Numbered from the stretch's first letter, positions 21,025-32,665 are shown. The stretch is 64,000 nucleotides of DNA from Ligilactobacillus animalis KCTC 3501 = DSM 20602 (GCF_001434535.1 NZ_AYYW01000057.1:1-64000); one strand, 5' to 3'. Made by a program: numbers and translations. The notes: generated by a model not told the origin, from the letters alone.

Positions 21025-24000
21025 TTGGAACCAAATAAACAGGAATTGTTTTTGCGCTTACTTGAACAGATCAAGTGGCAACATTTACCAGAAGAACAAG
21101 AACTCTTTGCTGGAGCTGCGATCGATAAAGTTGAAGTCCATACAGCTTCAAAGCGCTGGGAATTTGTGATCAGTTTAAAGCAAGTGTTGCCCTTTACAAC
21201 ATTTTTACGCTTCAACCACGCCCTTGCTAACGCTTTTGAACCGATCGCGAAAACGACTTTGAACTTGAAAGTCCAAGAGGCGACGTTAAATGAGCGTGAT
21301 CTAGGTGATTATTGGGCCTATGTGGTGTCAACGTGTGGGGTCAATTCGCCTTTGATCCAAGAATTGTGTCAAGGTAAGGTACCGTATTTAGACGATAACC
21401 GGGTCATGTTGTTAGCTGAAAATGAGATCATCAAAAAATTTTTGACGACACAGGCTTTAGGGCCGATCGAACGGACATATCAACAGTATGGGTTTCCTAA
21501 ATTTACGATCAATACGCTGATCGATGAATCAAAATCGCAGGCTAAGATCGATGAATATAAAGAACAAAAAGCTAGATCTGATGCGCAATTAGCCCAACAA
21601 GCGGTCGAGGCGATCCAAAAGCAAAACGAAAAACGGCAACAAAAAGCTAAAGAAGAAGAAACGGTCACTGTCGACGGACCAGTCCAACTCGGCAAGAAGA
21701 TTGCTGATGATGCTGAGATCAGACAGATGGCAACGATCACGGAAGAAGAACGTTCGGTGGTCGTTCAAGGTTATATTTTCGATAAAGAGGTCCGTACTCT
21801 ACGTTCTGAGCGCAAATTGCTCATCATCAAGGTCACCGATTATTCTTCATCAATGGTGATCAAGAAGTTTTCGCGTAATGAAGAAGATGAAGCGATGTTT
21901 GATGCACTAGCTGTCGGTAAGTGGGTCAAAGTTCGCGGGAGCGTTCAAGAAGATACCTATATGCGTGATTTAGCGATGAATGCCTATGATATCGTTGAAG
22001 TAGCACATGAGGGACGCAAAGATACCGCACCCGAAGATCATAAGCGCGCTGAATTGCATGTTCATTCCAATATGAGTATGATGGATGCGACAAACAGCAT
22101 CAGTGACTATGTCAAGCAAGCAGCTGCTTGGGGGCAAAAAGCGATCGCGATCACTGATCATAGTACGCTCCAAGCTTTCCCTGAGGCGCATAGTGCGGGC
22201 TTAAAGAATAATGTCAAGATCTTATACGGGGTCGAAGCTAATGTTGTTGATGATGGGCAACCAATCGCCTATAATGAACAACATGTGAAATTAAAAGATG
22301 CGACATATGTTGTTTTCGATACGGAAACGACCGGGTTATCGGCTCGTTATGATAAGGTCATCGAATTGGCGGCAGTCAAGATGAAAGATGGCGAAGTGAT
22401 CGAGCGTTTTGAACAATTTATCGATCCAGGTCATCCCCTTTCACAAACGACGATCAAATTGACTTCGATCACCGATGATATGGTCCGGGGCTCAAAGTCT
22501 GAAAAAGAAGTTTTTGAGATGTTCCAAGAATTTTGTAAGGGCAATATCATTGTCGGGCATAACGCGACCTTTGACGTTGACTTTATGAATACGGGTTATG
22601 CTCGGCATGGGTTACCTTTGATCAGTGAACCTTGGTTAGATACATTGCCAATGGCGCGCTTATTGTATCCAGAAATGAAAGGTTTTCGTTTGAATACCTT
22701 AGCTAAAAAATTGAATGTTAATTTGGAACACCATCACCGGGCGATCTATGATGCGGAAGCAACAGGCTACATCTATTATGCAATGCTAAAAGATGCTGAA
22801 GAGAAGTTGCAGATCGAATACCATGATCAATTTAATACGCAAAAAGATGATGATACTTATAAACATCAACATCCGTTCCATGCGGTGATCTTGGCTAAAA
22901 CACAAGAAGGTCTTAAAAATCTCTTTAAAGTTGCTTCAGAGTCAATGGTCAAGTATTTCTACCGTGTTCCACGGGTACCGCGTTCAGTCTTAGATAAATA
23001 TCGTGAAGGCTTGATCGTTGGTTCGGCTTGTGCTGATGGAGAAGTCTTTACTGCGATGATGCAAAAAGGTTACGAACAGGCTAAAGAAAAGGCAAAATAT
23101 TATGATTATTTAGAAGTTCAACCTAAAGCATTATACGCACCTTTGATCGAACAAGAATTGGTCAAAAATAATAAAAATTTAGAAGAGATCATTGCTAATA
23201 TGGTGCAACTAGCTGAAGAGCTCAAGATCCCGATCGCAGCTACGGGGGATGTGCATTTTATGAATAAAGAAGATGCGATCTACCGTAAGATCTTGATCCA
23301 TTCACAAGGTGGGGCTAACCCCCTTAATAAGCTACGTGATCTACCAGATGCCCATTTCCGAACGACGGATGAAATGTTAGAAGATTTTGTCTTTTTAGGT
23401 GAAGAAAAGGCGGAAAAAGTCGTCGTGACTGATCCAAATAAGATCGTCGATATGTGTGATGAGATCACGCCGGTCAAGGATAAGTTGTATACGCCTAAAA
23501 TGCCAGGGGCTGAAGATGATATCAAGAATTTGACATTGGACAAAGCCCATGAATGGTATGGCGATCCGTTACCAGAGATCGTGCAAAAACGCGTTGATAA
23601 AGAATTGAAATCCGTTATCGGAAATGGTTTCTCAGTTATCTATTTGATCTCACAAAAGCTGGTGGCTAAATCCAATAAAGATGGCTATTTAGTAGGGTCT
23701 CGTGGTTCGGTGGGCTCCAGTTTGGTCGCCACTCTGACAGGTATCACTGAGGTCAACCCCTTACCACCACATTATCGCTGTCCTAAGTGTAAGTGGTCGC
23801 ATTTTTATGAAAAAGGTGAATATGGTTCTGGCTATGACTTACCGGATAAAGAATGTCCAGAATGCGGAACAGAATTGGTCAAAGATGGCCAAGAGATCCC
23901 ATTTGAAACGTTCCTTGGTTTCAAGGGGAATAAAGTTCCCGATATCGATCTGAACTTCTCGGGTGACTATCAACCAGTAGCTCATAATTACACGAAAGTT

Positions 24001-25371
24001 TTGTTTGGTGAGAACAATGTGTTTCGGGCTGGCACGATCGGTACAGTGGCTGATAAAACGGCCTATGGCTATGTTAAAGCTTACGAACGTGATACTGAGC
24101 AGAATTTACGAGGTGCTGAAGTCGATCGATTGGCCAAGGGTGCCACAGGTGTTAAGCGAACGACTGGGCAACACCCGGCTGGGATCTTGGTCGTACCGGA
24201 CTATCTTGACATCTATGATTTTACTCCGATCCAGTATCCGGCTGACGATCTGACTGCGGCTTGGAAAACAACTCACTTTGATTTCCACTCGATCCATGAT
24301 AATATCTTAAAACTTGACTGTTTAGGGCATGATGATCCGACGATGATCAGAATGTTGCAAGATCTTTCAGGGATCGAACCAAAGACGATCCCGACCGACG
24401 ATCCGGGTGTGATGAAGCTATTTTCAGGAACCGATATTTTAGGTGTTACTCCAGAGCAGATCCAGTCTAAGACCGGGACTTTAGGGATCCCAGAATTTGG
24501 GACGCGTTTTGTTCGCGGGATGTTAGAAGAAACGCACCCCAAAACGTTTGCCGAACTAGTCAAGATCTCTGGTCTTTCTCACGGGACTGATGTGTGGTTA
24601 GGTAACGCGGAAGAATTGATCCAAAACGGGACCGTTACGATGCCAGAAGTTATTGGATGTCGTGACGATATCATGATGGACTTGATCCATATGGGGGTTG
24701 AGTCTGACTTGGCCTTTAAGATCATGGAACACGTACGTAAGGGACGCGGGATCCCAGATGAGTGGCAGGCGGCGATGCGTGAATCTGAAGTGCCGGAATG
24801 GTATATCGGTGCATGCTTGAAGATCAAATACATGTTCCCGAAAGCCCACGCTGCTGCTTACGTGTTGATGGCTTTGCGGATCGCCTATTTCAAGGTGTAT
24901 TATCCATTGGTATACTATGCTGCTTATTTCTCAGTCCGGGCTGATGACTTTGATCTAGTTTCGATGGCTCATGGTAAAGAATCCGTCAAAGCTGCGATGA
25001 AAGAGATCAATGACAAGGGCAATGATGCGACCGCTAAGGAGAAAAATCTTTTGACGGTGCTTGAATTAGCTAATGAAATGTTGGAACGTGGCTTTGAATT
25101 CAAAATGGTCGATCTCAATAAATCGGATGCCAGCGATTGGTTGATCGAAGATAATACGTTGATCGCACCATTTACGGCAGTACCAGGGTTAGGCCTGAAC
25201 GTTGCTAAACAGATCGTGGCGGCACGTGAGGAACAAGATTTCTTATCCAAAGAAGATCTTGCTAAACGTGGTAAAGTTTCGGCGACGATCATCGATTTTT
25301 TGTCAGAAAACCACGTACTTGATACTTTGCCAGACGAAAATCAATTGAGTTTATTTGAAAATCTATTCTAA
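21025..25371 (+). CDS. polC: DNA polymerase III alpha subunit, Gram-positive PolC type
   Basis: This 1448-residue protein is the main replicative polymerase of Firmicutes. Order: N-terminal and OB-fold regions, a PHP domain ([18 protein letters not shown]) interrupted by the inserted DEDDh proofreading exonuclease ([16 protein letters not shown]), then the polymerase core and a zinc-binding module (CPKCKWSHF to CPECGTEL). The C-terminus ends [10 protein letters not shown], which resembles a beta-clamp binding motif. The start is TTG at 21025 behind AGAGGGG; the frame stays open upstream to 20980, but that part overlaps the proS terminator and has no ribosome binding site. Confidence 0.96.
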   Translation: MEPNKQELFLRLLEQIKWQHLPEEQELFAGAAIDKVEVHTASKRWEFVISLKQVLPFTTFLRFNHALANAFEPIAKTTLNLKVQEATLNERDLGDYWAYVVSTCGVNSPLIQELCQGKVPYLDDNRVMLLAENEIIKKFLTTQALGPIERTYQQYGFPKFTINTLIDESKSQAKIDEYKEQKARSDAQLAQQAVEAIQKQNEKRQQKAKEEETVTVDGPVQLGKKIADDAEIRQMATITEEERSVVVQGYIFDKEVRTLRSERKLLIIKVTDYSSSMVIKKFSRNEEDEAMFDALAVGKWVKVRGSVQEDTYMRDLAMNAYDIVEVAHEGRKDTAPEDHKRAELHVHSNMSMMDATNSISDYVKQAAAWGQKAIAITDHSTLQAFPEAHSAGLKNNVKILYGVEANVVDDGQPIAYNEQHVKLKDATYVVFDTETTGLSARYDKVIELAAVKMKDGEVIERFEQFIDPGHPLSQTTIKLTSITDDMVRGSKSEKEVFEMFQEFCKGNIIVGHNATFDVDFMNTGYARHGLPLISEPWLDTLPMARLLYPEMKGFRLNTLAKKLNVNLEHHHRAIYDAEATGYIYYAMLKDAEEKLQIEYHDQFNTQKDDDTYKHQHPFHAVILAKTQEGLKNLFKVASESMVKYFYRVPRVPRSVLDKYREGLIVGSACADGEVFTAMMQKGYEQAKEKAKYYDYLEVQPKALYAPLIEQELVKNNKNLEEIIANMVQLAEELKIPIAATGDVHFMNKEDAIYRKILIHSQGGANPLNKLRDLPDAHFRTTDEMLEDFVFLGEEKAEKVVVTDPNKIVDMCDEITPVKDKLYTPKMPGAEDDIKNLTLDKAHEWYGDPLPEIVQKRVDKELKSVIGNGFSVIYLISQKLVAKSNKDGYLVGSRGSVGSSLVATLTGITEVNPLPPHYRCPKCKWSHFYEKGEYGSGYDLPDKECPECGTELVKDGQEIPFETFLGFKGNKVPDIDLNFSGDYQPVAHNYTKVLFGENNVFRAGTIGTVADKTAYGYVKAYERDTEQNLRGAEVDRLAKGATGVKRTTGQHPAGILVVPDYLDIYDFTPIQYPADDLTAAWKTTHFDFHSIHDNILKLDCLGHDDPTMIRMLQDLSGIEPKTIPTDDPGVMKLFSGTDILGVTPEQIQSKTGTLGIPEFGTRFVRGMLEETHPKTFAELVKISGLSHGTDVWLGNAEELIQNGTVTMPEVIGCRDDIMMDLIHMGVESDLAFKIMEHVRKGRGIPDEWQAAMRESEVPEWYIGACLKIKYMFPKAHAAAYVLMALRIAYFKVYYPLVYYAAYFSVRADDFDLVSMAHGKESVKAAMKEINDKGNDATAKEKNLLTVLELANEMLERGFEFKMVDLNKSDASDWLIEDNTLIAPFTAVPGLGLNVAKQIVAAREEQDFLSKEDLAKRGKVSATIIDFLSENHVLDTLPDENQLSLFENLF

Positions 25372-25426
25372 ATAGATCTTTTTGTCATTGGTTTTAGCAA
25401 AGTAAATATGGAAAAATAATGTAACC

Positions 25427-25455
25427 TTGAAATTCCAAGGTTTAAATGTTATAAT
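25427..25455 (+). promoter_or_regulatory. Promoter upstream of rimP-nusA operon
   Basis: TTGAAA (25427-25432) and TATAAT (25450-25455) are spaced by 17 nt. The predicted transcript meets a perfect hairpin only about 20 nt after its start, so this promoter seems to feed an early attenuator. Confidence 0.65.
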
Positions 25456-25480
25456 TACTTTTGTATTTTGATAACTCGTG

Positions 25481-25509
25481 AGAGTGAGCAGAGATGCTCA
25501 CTCTTTTTA
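25481..25509 (+). terminator. Perfect hairpin terminator in the rimP leader
   Basis: AGAGTGAGCA and TGCTCACTCT form a perfect 10-bp stem with a GAGA loop and a T-tract. It lies after polC but also after the TTGAAA/TATAAT promoter, so it could end polC transcripts, attenuate rimP-nusA, or both. Confidence 0.8.
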
Positions 25510-25566
25510 TTGGAATAAAAAATGCGTTACAATAGAGTTGCAAGTTATTTTAGAGGGGGCTAATGC

Positions 25567-26037
25567 GTGAGTGTTGTAGAAACAGTAACGAAGCTAGTTA
25601 CACCGATCTTGGATGATCATCACTTTGAATTAGTTGATATCGAATTTGTCAAAGAAGGAAAAAGTTGGTATTTGCGTGTCTTTATCGACAAAGAAGGGGG
25701 CATCAACATCGAAGAATGTGCCCTTGTTAGCGACCAACTTAGTGAAAAGTTGGATAATTGTGATCCAGATCCAATTCCACAAGCTTATTATTTGGAAGTT
25801 TCTTCGCCAGGGGCAGAACGACCATTGAAAAAAGAAAAAGATTATGAGCGTGCTTTGAACTCATATATCAATGTTTCACTTTACCAACAGCTCGATGGTA
25901 AGAAAGTATATGAAGGAACAATGACAGCATTGTCCAAAGATGAGTTGACACTTGAATATATGGATAAGACCCGTAAAAAAACAATCACGATCCCACGCAA
26001 GCAAATTGCTAAGGCGCGGCTCGCAATTAAATTTTAA
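25567..26037 (+). CDS. rimP: Ribosome maturation factor RimP
   Basis: This 156-residue protein is needed for 30S subunit assembly. Conserved stretches are [23 protein letters not shown] and [16 protein letters not shown]. The start is GTG at 25567 behind AGAGGGGGC. It is the first gene of the rimP-nusA-ylxR-ylxQ-infB-rbfA operon, which combines transcription elongation and translation initiation factors. Confidence 0.95.
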   Translation: MSVVETVTKLVTPILDDHHFELVDIEFVKEGKSWYLRVFIDKEGGINIEECALVSDQLSEKLDNCDPDPIPQAYYLEVSSPGAERPLKKEKDYERALNSYINVSLYQQLDGKKVYEGTMTALSKDELTLEYMDKTRKKTITIPRKQIAKARLAIKF

Positions 26038-26066
26038 AAGATTATTTTTACAAGGAGAATCAAACC

Positions 26067-27224
26067 ATGAGTAAGGAATTACTTAACGCATTAGATGCGC
26101 TTGAAACAGAAAAAGGAATCAAAAAAGAAGTTGTGATCGATGCGTTGGAACAGGCTTTAGTTTCAGCTTACAAGCGAAATTACGATAAAGCCCAAAACGT
26201 AGAAGTTGAATTTGACAAGCGTAAAGGTGACATCAAAGTCTATTCCGTCAAAGAAGTTGTCAACAATGTCTTTGACTCACGCTTGGAAGTTAGCTTAGAA
26301 GATGCATTAGAGATCAACAAGGCTTATGAAGTTGGTGATACGATCCGCTTTGAAGTGACACCACGTGATTTTGGACGGATCGCAGCTCAAACAGCTAAGC
26401 AAGTGATCATGCAACGTGTGCGTGAAGAAGAGCGCCAAATGATCTATGATCAATACAGCAAGTATGAAAATGAGATCGTTTCTGGTGAAGTTGAACGCCA
26501 TGATAGCCGTTATATCTATGTCAATTTAGGCAATGTTGAAGCTGTTTTATCTAAAAAAGATCAAGTGCCAGGTGAAGTTTACAAATCACATGATCGGATC
26601 AAAGTCTACATCTACAAAGTTGTGGATCCATCAGCTAACAACAATGAACCAGAAGTTGAAAATAAAGATGGTAAGAAGCGCCGCAAGAATCGTGGACCAC
26701 AAGTTTACGTTAGTCGTTCTCACCCAGATCTATTGAAACGTCTATTTGAAAACGAAGTACCTGAAATTTTTGACGGTACAGTTGAGATCAAATCGATCGC
26801 ACGTGAAGCTGGTGATCGTGCTAAAGTGGCTGTTTACTCAGCAGAAGAAGGCGTTGATCCGATCGGAACATGTGTCGGCCCACGCGGTGAACGTGTTCAA
26901 GCAATCGTCAATGAATTGAATGGTGAAAAGATGGATATCATTGAATGGAGTGAAGATCCAGCTAAGTATATCTCAAACGCTTTGAACCCAGCTAATATCG
27001 TTGAAGTTCGCTTTGATCCTGAAAATGAACGTGTCTGCACGGTGATCGTGCCAGATGATCAACTTTCACTTGCGATCGGTAAGCGGGGGCAAAATGCTCG
27101 TTTAGCAGCGCATTTGACTGGATACAAGATCGATATCAAATCCGAATCCGATATGGCTGCTTTAGAAGCAAATGCTGAGCTAGCTGATGAAGCAGAAGTT
27201 TCAGTTGAAACAACTGAAGAATAG
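26067..27224 (+). CDS. nusA: Transcription termination/antitermination factor NusA
   Basis: This 385-residue protein binds RNA polymerase and modulates pausing and termination. It has the N-terminal polymerase-binding domain, an S1 domain ([18 protein letters not shown]), then two KH domains ([21 protein letters not shown] and [20 protein letters not shown]). As in other Firmicutes, the C-terminal acidic repeats of the E. coli protein are missing. It may control its own operon through the leader hairpin at 25481, but that is inference. Confidence 0.97.
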   Translation: MSKELLNALDALETEKGIKKEVVIDALEQALVSAYKRNYDKAQNVEVEFDKRKGDIKVYSVKEVVNNVFDSRLEVSLEDALEINKAYEVGDTIRFEVTPRDFGRIAAQTAKQVIMQRVREEERQMIYDQYSKYENEIVSGEVERHDSRYIYVNLGNVEAVLSKKDQVPGEVYKSHDRIKVYIYKVVDPSANNNEPEVENKDGKKRRKNRGPQVYVSRSHPDLLKRLFENEVPEIFDGTVEIKSIAREAGDRAKVAVYSAEEGVDPIGTCVGPRGERVQAIVNELNGEKMDIIEWSEDPAKYISNALNPANIVEVRFDPENERVCTVIVPDDQLSLAIGKRGQNARLAAHLTGYKIDIKSESDMAALEANAELADEAEVSVETTEE

Positions 27225-27235
27225 GGGGCACAAAC

Positions 27236-27535
27236 ATGGCACAACGCAAGATCCCAATGCGCAAAGATATCGTTACTGGTGAAATGAAACCTAAAAAAGA
27301 ACTTGTACGCGTCGTGAAAAACAAAGAAAATGAAGTAAGTCTCGATCCAACTGGTAAAAAAGCTGGCCGGGGTGCATATATTCATTTAGATGTAGCTACC
27401 GCAAAGAAAGCTCGGGAACAAAAGACTTTTGATAAAGTTTTTGGTGTTAAGATCGAACCTGCTTTTTATGATGAGCTAGTAGCATATGTCGATCACCAAG
27501 TTGCACGAGCAGAGTTATTTGGCAATGGAAAATAA
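27236..27535 (+). CDS. ylxR: YlxR family RNA-binding protein (RnpM)
   Basis: This 99-residue basic protein belongs to the YlxR (DUF448) family, reported in B. subtilis as RnpM, a modulator of RNase P. The family motif is seen as KELVRVVKNKENEVSLDPTG followed by KAGRGAYIHLD. It lies between nusA and ylxQ and overlaps ylxQ by 11 nt. Confidence 0.9.
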   Translation: MAQRKIPMRKDIVTGEMKPKKELVRVVKNKENEVSLDPTGKKAGRGAYIHLDVATAKKAREQKTFDKVFGVKIEPAFYDELVAYVDHQVARAELFGNGK

Positions 27536-27839
27536 GATACAACAACAAAAAGCTCTAAACTTATTGGGATTAGCCCGGAAAGCTGGCAAGTTGACTACAG
27601 GCCAAGACCTGGTCTTAGCAGCGATTCGTTCCGGAAAAGCTAAAGTCGTGCTGATGGCAAACAATTGCGGGCAAAGTACCCAAAAGAAATTCACTGATAA
27701 GTGCAAGAGCTATGATGTAGCATTAACAACAGAATTTACAAAACAGGAATTAAGTGCTGCGATCGGCGCCAAGCGTTCATTGATCGCAGTTACCGATCCT
27801 GGTTTTGGGAAGAAGATACGCCAGCTTCTTTTTTCTTGA
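27525..27839 (+). CDS. ylxQ: YlxQ, L7Ae-like RNA-binding protein
   Basis: This 104-residue protein is of the L7Ae/L30e family, which binds kink-turn RNA. The sequence ALNLLGLARKAGKLTTGQDL with AIRSGKAKVVLMANNCGQST is typical. I used the ATG at 27525, which overlaps ylxR and aligns with family starts; the frame is open upstream inside ylxR, but that part is not family sequence. Confidence 0.88.
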   Translation: MENKIQQQKALNLLGLARKAGKLTTGQDLVLAAIRSGKAKVVLMANNCGQSTQKKFTDKCKSYDVALTTEFTKQELSAAIGAKRSLIAVTDPGFGKKIRQLLFS

Positions 27840-27911
27840 TCGAAGGGTACAAAGCTTATTCGGTCAGGGATCGAGTAGGTGTGTATTCTTGAAAATAAGG
27901 AGAGTGAAGTC

Positions 27912-30233
27912 ATGAGTAAAAAAAGGATTTATGAACTGGCTAAGGAATTAAACGTTAGCAACAAAGAAGTAATTGAAGTTGCAAAGAAAAATGGTTTTAA
28001 AGTTGGTAACCACATGTCATCTTTAGACCAAGCTGCTGAAGCTAAAGTAAAAGCTTCATTTGTTAAACCAGTTAAATCTAGTTCACAACAGCAGGCGACT
28101 CCTAAAAAAGAAAACAGCGAGAAAAAACAAAATGTTGCTGTAAACAAAAACTCCCAAAATGCGCGGAATAATAACCATTCTAAGCATCAAAACCAAGCAT
28201 CCGCACAAAGAAATAATGAAAGGCATTCAGGGAAGCGTATGGAAAAAAACAACAACAATAATAACAACGCGAATAATACAAAACATCGCGGTAATAATTC
28301 CCAAGGCAATAGCCAAAACAACAACAGTCAAAAGAAAAACAAGTTTTCAAACAATCGCTTTGGCGGGAATAATAACAATCATAAGTTCAATAAAAAGAAC
28401 AAGAAAAACAAAAATAAGAAGTTCAATCAAAAGAACAATAAACCAGCAGTTCCTCCACGTAAAAACAAGCCATTACCAGAAGTTTTGGTCTATACGGTCG
28501 GCATGAACGTAGCAGATATTGCTAAAAAGATCCACCGTGAACCAGCTGAGATCATCAAGAAATTATTTATGATGGGTGTTATGGTCAACCAAAACCAATC
28601 CCTTGATAAAGATACGATCGAGATCTTAGCAGCTGATTACGGTATCAAGGCAGAAGAAAAAGTTGAAGTTGACGTAGCTGACATCGATAAATTCTTTGAA
28701 GAAGAACAAAATAATCAAGATAATTTAACTTCACGCCCACCAGTTGTAACGATCATGGGTCACGTTGACCACGGTAAGACAACGTTATTGGATAAATTAC
28801 GGCATACCAATGTTACAGCAGGCGAAGCTGGTGGTATCACCCAACATATCGGTGCTTACCAAGTGCGTCACTCAGGCAAGACGATCACATTCTTGGATAC
28901 CCCAGGACACGCGGCCTTTACCAACATGCGGGCTCGTGGGGCAGACATCACTGATATCACTGTCTTAGTTGTTGCAGCTGATGACGGTGTAATGCCACAA
29001 ACGATCGAAGCTATCAACCACGCTAAGGCTGCTAATGTGCCGATCATCGTTGCGGTCAATAAGATCGATAAGCCAGGTGCTAATCCAAACCACGTCATGG
29101 AACAATTATCCGAGTATGAATTGATCCCTGAAAGTTGGGGTGGCGATACGATCTTCGTTGAGATCTCAGCTAAATTCAATAAGAACTTAGAAGAATTACT
29201 CGATATGATCTTACTTGAAGCTGAAATGCTCGAATTAAAAGCCAATGCTAAACAACACGGTGCAGGTTCTGTTATTGAAGCTCGTTTAGATAAAGGTAAG
29301 GGTTCTGTGGCCTCATTACTTGTACAACATGGTACCTTACATGTTGGTGACCCGATCGTTGTGGGTAATACCTTTGGTCGTGTGCGGACGATGACTGATG
29401 CTCGTGGTCGTTCGATCAAGAAAGCAACTCCAGCGACTCCAGTTGAGATCACTGGTTTAAACGATGTTCCTGATTCTGGTGATCGTTTCATCACATTTGA
29501 TGACGAAAAAACAGCACGGGCAGCTGGTGAAGAACGTGCTAAACGTGCCTTGATCAAGGAACGTAACCAAACGACACATGTGACCTTAGATAACTTGTTT
29601 GATACCTTAAAAGAAGGCGATCTAAAGGAAGTTGATCTGATCATCAAAGCCGACGTGCAAGGTTCAGCTGAAGCTTTAGCACAAAGCTTTAAGAAGATCG
29701 ATGTTGAAGGTGTTCGCGTAAACATCATCCACCAAGCAGTTGGTGCGATCAACGAATCTGACGTTACTTTGGCCGAAGCTTCAAATGCTATCATTATCGG
29801 TTTCAACGTACGTCCAACGCCACAAGCTAAGATCCAAGCTGAAAGTGATAAGGTCGATATTCGTTTACACAACGTTATCTATAAGGCGATCGATGAAGTT
29901 GAAACTGCGATGAAGGGTATGTTAGAACCAGTCTTTGAAGAAAAAGTCATCGGTGAAGTTGAAATTCGTGAAACTTATAAAGTATCTAAGTTAGGTACGA
30001 TCGGTGGGGGCTATGTCACAGATGGCTATATCCAACGTGATAGTGGTGTCCGTGTTATCCGCGATGGTATCGTGATCTATGAAGGTCAACTTGCTTCACT
30101 TAAACGTTTCAAAGATGACGTTAAGCAAGTAAAACAAGGCTACGAATGTGGTCTGATGATCAAAAAATACAATGATATCAAAGTAGGCGATCGTATCGAA
30201 GCTTACGTGATGGAAGAAGTTCCACAAGACTAA
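27912..30233 (+). CDS. infB: Translation initiation factor IF-2
   Basis: This 773-residue GTPase delivers fMet-tRNA to the 30S subunit. An IF2_N helix domain ([20 protein letters not shown]) is followed by a long asparagine- and lysine-rich linker (about residues 60-190), a second IF2_N-like module, then the G domain with [17 protein letters not shown] and NKID, and the C-terminal fMet-tRNA-binding domains. The start is ATG at 27912 behind AAGGAGAGTG. The linker is of low complexity and its length probably varies between strains. Confidence 0.97.
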   Translation: MSKKRIYELAKELNVSNKEVIEVAKKNGFKVGNHMSSLDQAAEAKVKASFVKPVKSSSQQQATPKKENSEKKQNVAVNKNSQNARNNNHSKHQNQASAQRNNERHSGKRMEKNNNNNNNANNTKHRGNNSQGNSQNNNSQKKNKFSNNRFGGNNNNHKFNKKNKKNKNKKFNQKNNKPAVPPRKNKPLPEVLVYTVGMNVADIAKKIHREPAEIIKKLFMMGVMVNQNQSLDKDTIEILAADYGIKAEEKVEVDVADIDKFFEEEQNNQDNLTSRPPVVTIMGHVDHGKTTLLDKLRHTNVTAGEAGGITQHIGAYQVRHSGKTITFLDTPGHAAFTNMRARGADITDITVLVVAADDGVMPQTIEAINHAKAANVPIIVAVNKIDKPGANPNHVMEQLSEYELIPESWGGDTIFVEISAKFNKNLEELLDMILLEAEMLELKANAKQHGAGSVIEARLDKGKGSVASLLVQHGTLHVGDPIVVGNTFGRVRTMTDARGRSIKKATPATPVEITGLNDVPDSGDRFITFDDEKTARAAGEERAKRALIKERNQTTHVTLDNLFDTLKEGDLKEVDLIIKADVQGSAEALAQSFKKIDVEGVRVNIIHQAVGAINESDVTLAEASNAIIIGFNVRPTPQAKIQAESDKVDIRLHNVIYKAIDEVETAMKGMLEPVFEEKVIGEVEIRETYKVSKLGTIGGGYVTDGYIQRDSGVRVIRDGIVIYEGQLASLKRFKDDVKQVKQGYECGLMIKKYNDIKVGDRIEAYVMEEVPQD

Positions 30234-30257
30234 TATTTGATTTGAGGAGGAATTTGA

Positions 30258-30623
30258 ATGGCACAACATTATCGTGTGGGTCGGTTATCACAAGAGATCC
30301 AAAGGGAAGTCAATGATATTTTGACTAAGCGTGTGCGTGATCCTCGAGTACAAGGCGTGACGATCACGGGCGTAGAAGTGACAGGTGACTTGCAACATGC
30401 AACGATCTACTACAGTACATTATCTAATTTGGCTTCTGACGCTGAAAAAACACAGATCGGTTTAGATAAAGCAACAGGTTTGATCAGACGTGAATTGGGT
30501 CAACGCTTGCGTATTTATGTAACGCCTGAAATTAAATTTGAACGGGATGAATCAGTGCGTTACGGTGATCATATCGATGAGCTTTTAAGTAAGCTACACC
30601 AGCAAGAAAGTAATCCTTATTGA
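30258..30623 (+). CDS. rbfA: Ribosome-binding factor A
   Basis: This 121-residue KH-type protein helps mature the 5' end of 16S rRNA in the 30S subunit. Conserved parts are RVGRLSQEIQREVNDIL and VTGDLQHATIYYS. The start follows GAGGAGGAA. It ends the nusA-infB operon; a terminator lies at 30654. Confidence 0.95.
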   Translation: MAQHYRVGRLSQEIQREVNDILTKRVRDPRVQGVTITGVEVTGDLQHATIYYSTLSNLASDAEKTQIGLDKATGLIRRELGQRLRIYVTPEIKFERDESVRYGDHIDELLSKLHQQESNPY

Positions 30624-30653
30624 TCGATCATGATTTAAAAATTATGTGTAGAT

Positions 30654-30691
30654 AAAAAGAAGCTGGAAAAATTTTTCTAGCTTCTTTTTTT
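30654..30691 (+). terminator. Terminator between rbfA and truB
   Basis: AAAAAGAAGCTGGAAAAA pairs with TTTTTCTAGCTTCTTTTT and ends in T. truB starts 19 nt later, so some readthrough is likely. Confidence 0.75.
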
Positions 30692-30709
30692 AGAAAAGAG
30701 AGGTAAAAG

Positions 30710-31615
30710 ATGGACGGGATCCTTCCTTTGAATAAAGATCGTGGTATGACGAGCCATGATGCAGTTTTTAAATGCCGGAAAATTTTTAAAACGCGTAAAG
30801 TTGGTCATAGTGGTACGCTTGATCCTAATGTCGATGGTGTCTTACCGATCTGTATCGGTAGAGCGACCAAGGCAGTTAATTACTTGATGGCGTCAGGAAA
30901 AGTTTATAAAGGTGAGATCATCTTAGGTTTTTCAACGGAAACTGAAGATCTTGATGGTGAAGTTGTTGCTAAAAAAGCTATCGAACGACCATTTAGTCAG
31001 GAGCAGATCGACCAAGCAATGGCACAGTTGACGGGGGAGATAGTTCAGATCCCACCGATGTATTCTGCAGTCAAGGTCAACGGTAAACGACTTTACGAAT
31101 ACGCACGTGCTGGGCAAAGTGTTGAACGCCCTAAAAGAAAGATCACAGTCGCTTATTTTAAGCAGACTAAGCCAAGCACCTATGATGCAACTAAACAACA
31201 ACAAACGCTTTATTTTGAAGTTGGCTGCGGTAAAGGAACTTATGTAAGGACGCTAGCGTTAGATCTAGGTGAAATCTTAGGTGTGCCAGCTGTAATGTCA
31301 GATCTGACACGTTTGCAAAGTGGGGACTTTGAGCTAGAGCAGAGTGTGACCCTCGAACAGCTGGCTAATGCCACGCCAGAAGAATTGGAAAACTACCTTT
31401 ATCCACTTGAATATGCTTTTCGAAGCTATCCTAAGGTCATTTTGACTGAACAACAGTGGCAAAAGGTCCAAAATGGGGGCTTTTTACCAGCAAATATTTT
31501 TAAAGATAGGACAACGAAGATCTTGTTGATGTATGGCGATAAAGCACGGGCGCTTTATTATTATGATGATAAAAAAGGTGTTTTTCGTTCAGAACAAATG
31601 CTTGATCTAACTTAA
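30710..31615 (+). CDS. truB: tRNA pseudouridine(55) synthase
   Basis: This 301-residue protein makes pseudouridine 55 in the T-loop of tRNAs. The catalytic aspartate is D38 in GHSGTLDPNVDGVLP, with the N-terminal GILPLNKDRGMTSHD. The start follows AGAGAGG. It is coupled with ribF, as in most Firmicutes. Confidence 0.95.
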   Translation: MDGILPLNKDRGMTSHDAVFKCRKIFKTRKVGHSGTLDPNVDGVLPICIGRATKAVNYLMASGKVYKGEIILGFSTETEDLDGEVVAKKAIERPFSQEQIDQAMAQLTGEIVQIPPMYSAVKVNGKRLYEYARAGQSVERPKRKITVAYFKQTKPSTYDATKQQQTLYFEVGCGKGTYVRTLALDLGEILGVPAVMSDLTRLQSGDFELEQSVTLEQLANATPEELENYLYPLEYAFRSYPKVILTEQQWQKVQNGGFLPANIFKDRTTKILLMYGDKARALYYYDDKKGVFRSEQMLDLT

Positions 31616-31629
31616 AGAGGGTAACAGAG

Positions 31630-32577
31630 ATGAAAGTTATTGAATTAGCTGAACCGTATGCTAAAAGTGAGATCTATCCGGGAAAGATCGTCTTAGCACT
31701 AGGCTTTTTTGATGGGGTCCATCGCGGACATCAAGCTGTGATCAAAGCAGCTAAACAGCAAGCTCAAAAAATGGGTGCTAAGCTAGCAGTGATGACTTTT
31801 GATCGGCATCCCAGCGCTATTTTCCAGCAACGTGATCCACAAACGATCCAATATTTGACGACTATCACCGAAAAATTATCGCTATTTGAAAAATTTGGCG
31901 CAGATATTGCTTATGTGGTCAAATTTGACGAAAAACTTGCTTATTTAAAACCTCAAGAATTTATCGATAAATATGTCGTGGGGTTAAATGCGGTAGGGAT
32001 CACAGCCGGCAGTGATTACACTTATGGTCCCCATACGGTCGCTAATATGAAAAATCTACCTAAATATGCTAAAAATAGATTCGAGATCCAGACTGTCGAG
32101 TTACTAAAAGAAGATGAAAAAGTTGGTTCGACTGGGATCAGGGAAGCTTTGGCGAGTGGCAAAGTCGAACTTGCAGCCCACTATTTAGGCTATAATTACC
32201 AAACGACTGGGACGGTGATGCATGGTTTTGAACGCGGGCGCCAGATAGGGTTTCCAACTTTGAACATCGAAACGAGTCTTGCTAAACAATTGCCAGCAGT
32301 GGGAGTCTATGCCGTTGAAGTAGAATTGGATGGCAAACGATATCAAGGGATGGCTTCGATCGGTCATAATGAAACTTTTGGTGCTGATCTAGCTAAGACA
32401 TTAGAAGTAAATCTCTTTGATTTTTCAGCGATGGTCTATGGCAAAAAAGTAACGGTCTATTGGAAAAATTATCTACGTCCAATGGTGAAATTTAATAGTA
32501 TCGCTGAATTAGTCGTACAATTAGAGGATGATAAACGGCATTCTGAAGCATTACTCAATGTTCAAAATGAAAATTAG
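31630..32577 (+). CDS. ribF: Bifunctional riboflavin kinase / FAD synthetase
   Basis: This 315-residue enzyme makes FMN and then FAD. The N-terminal nucleotidyltransferase domain shows GFFDGVHRGHQAVI and STGIREALASG; the C-terminal flavokinase domain shows GRQIGFPTLNIE and VYAVEVELDG. Its stop codon (32575-32577) lies inside the first CIRCE operator of the next operon. Confidence 0.95.
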   Translation: MKVIELAEPYAKSEIYPGKIVLALGFFDGVHRGHQAVIKAAKQQAQKMGAKLAVMTFDRHPSAIFQQRDPQTIQYLTTITEKLSLFEKFGADIAYVVKFDEKLAYLKPQEFIDKYVVGLNAVGITAGSDYTYGPHTVANMKNLPKYAKNRFEIQTVELLKEDEKVGSTGIREALASGKVELAAHYLGYNYQTTGTVMHGFERGRQIGFPTLNIETSLAKQLPAVGVYAVEVELDGKRYQGMASIGHNETFGADLAKTLEVNLFDFSAMVYGKKVTVYWKNYLRPMVKFNSIAELVVQLEDDKRHSEALLNVQNEN

Positions 32578-32600
32578 CACTCTGCTTGACAGATTGCTAA
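32574..32600 (+). promoter_or_regulatory. CIRCE operator 1 over the hrcA promoter -35
   Basis: TTAGCACTC, nine bases, then GATTGCTAA: 17 of 18 arm positions match the CIRCE consensus bound by HrcA. The nine-base spacer contains the -35 box TTGACA. It overlaps the ribF stop codon. Confidence 0.8.
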
Positions 32601-32614
32601 GAGTTGTGTATATT
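32586..32614 (+). promoter_or_regulatory. Promoter of hrcA-grpE-dnaK-dnaJ
   Basis: TTGACA (32586-32591) and TATATT (32609-32614) are spaced by 17 nt. It is flanked by two CIRCE elements, so HrcA binding would cover both the -35 and the transcript start region. Confidence 0.8.
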
Positions 32615-32624
32615 AATAATTGAC

Positions 32625-32651
32625 TTAGCACTCCATAGTGTTAAGTGCTAA
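32625..32651 (+). promoter_or_regulatory. CIRCE operator 2
   Basis: TTAGCACTC, nine bases, then AAGTGCTAA: 17 of 18 arm positions match the CIRCE consensus. It lies about 10 nt after the predicted transcript start and abuts the hrcA ribosome binding site. Confidence 0.9.
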
Positions 32652-32665
32652 AAGAGGTGATCGTA

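Noticed and set aside
28868-29872. 334-codon minus-strand frame inside infB
   Set aside because: It is antisense to an obvious IF-2 coding sequence; its composition mirrors the codon bias of the plus strand.
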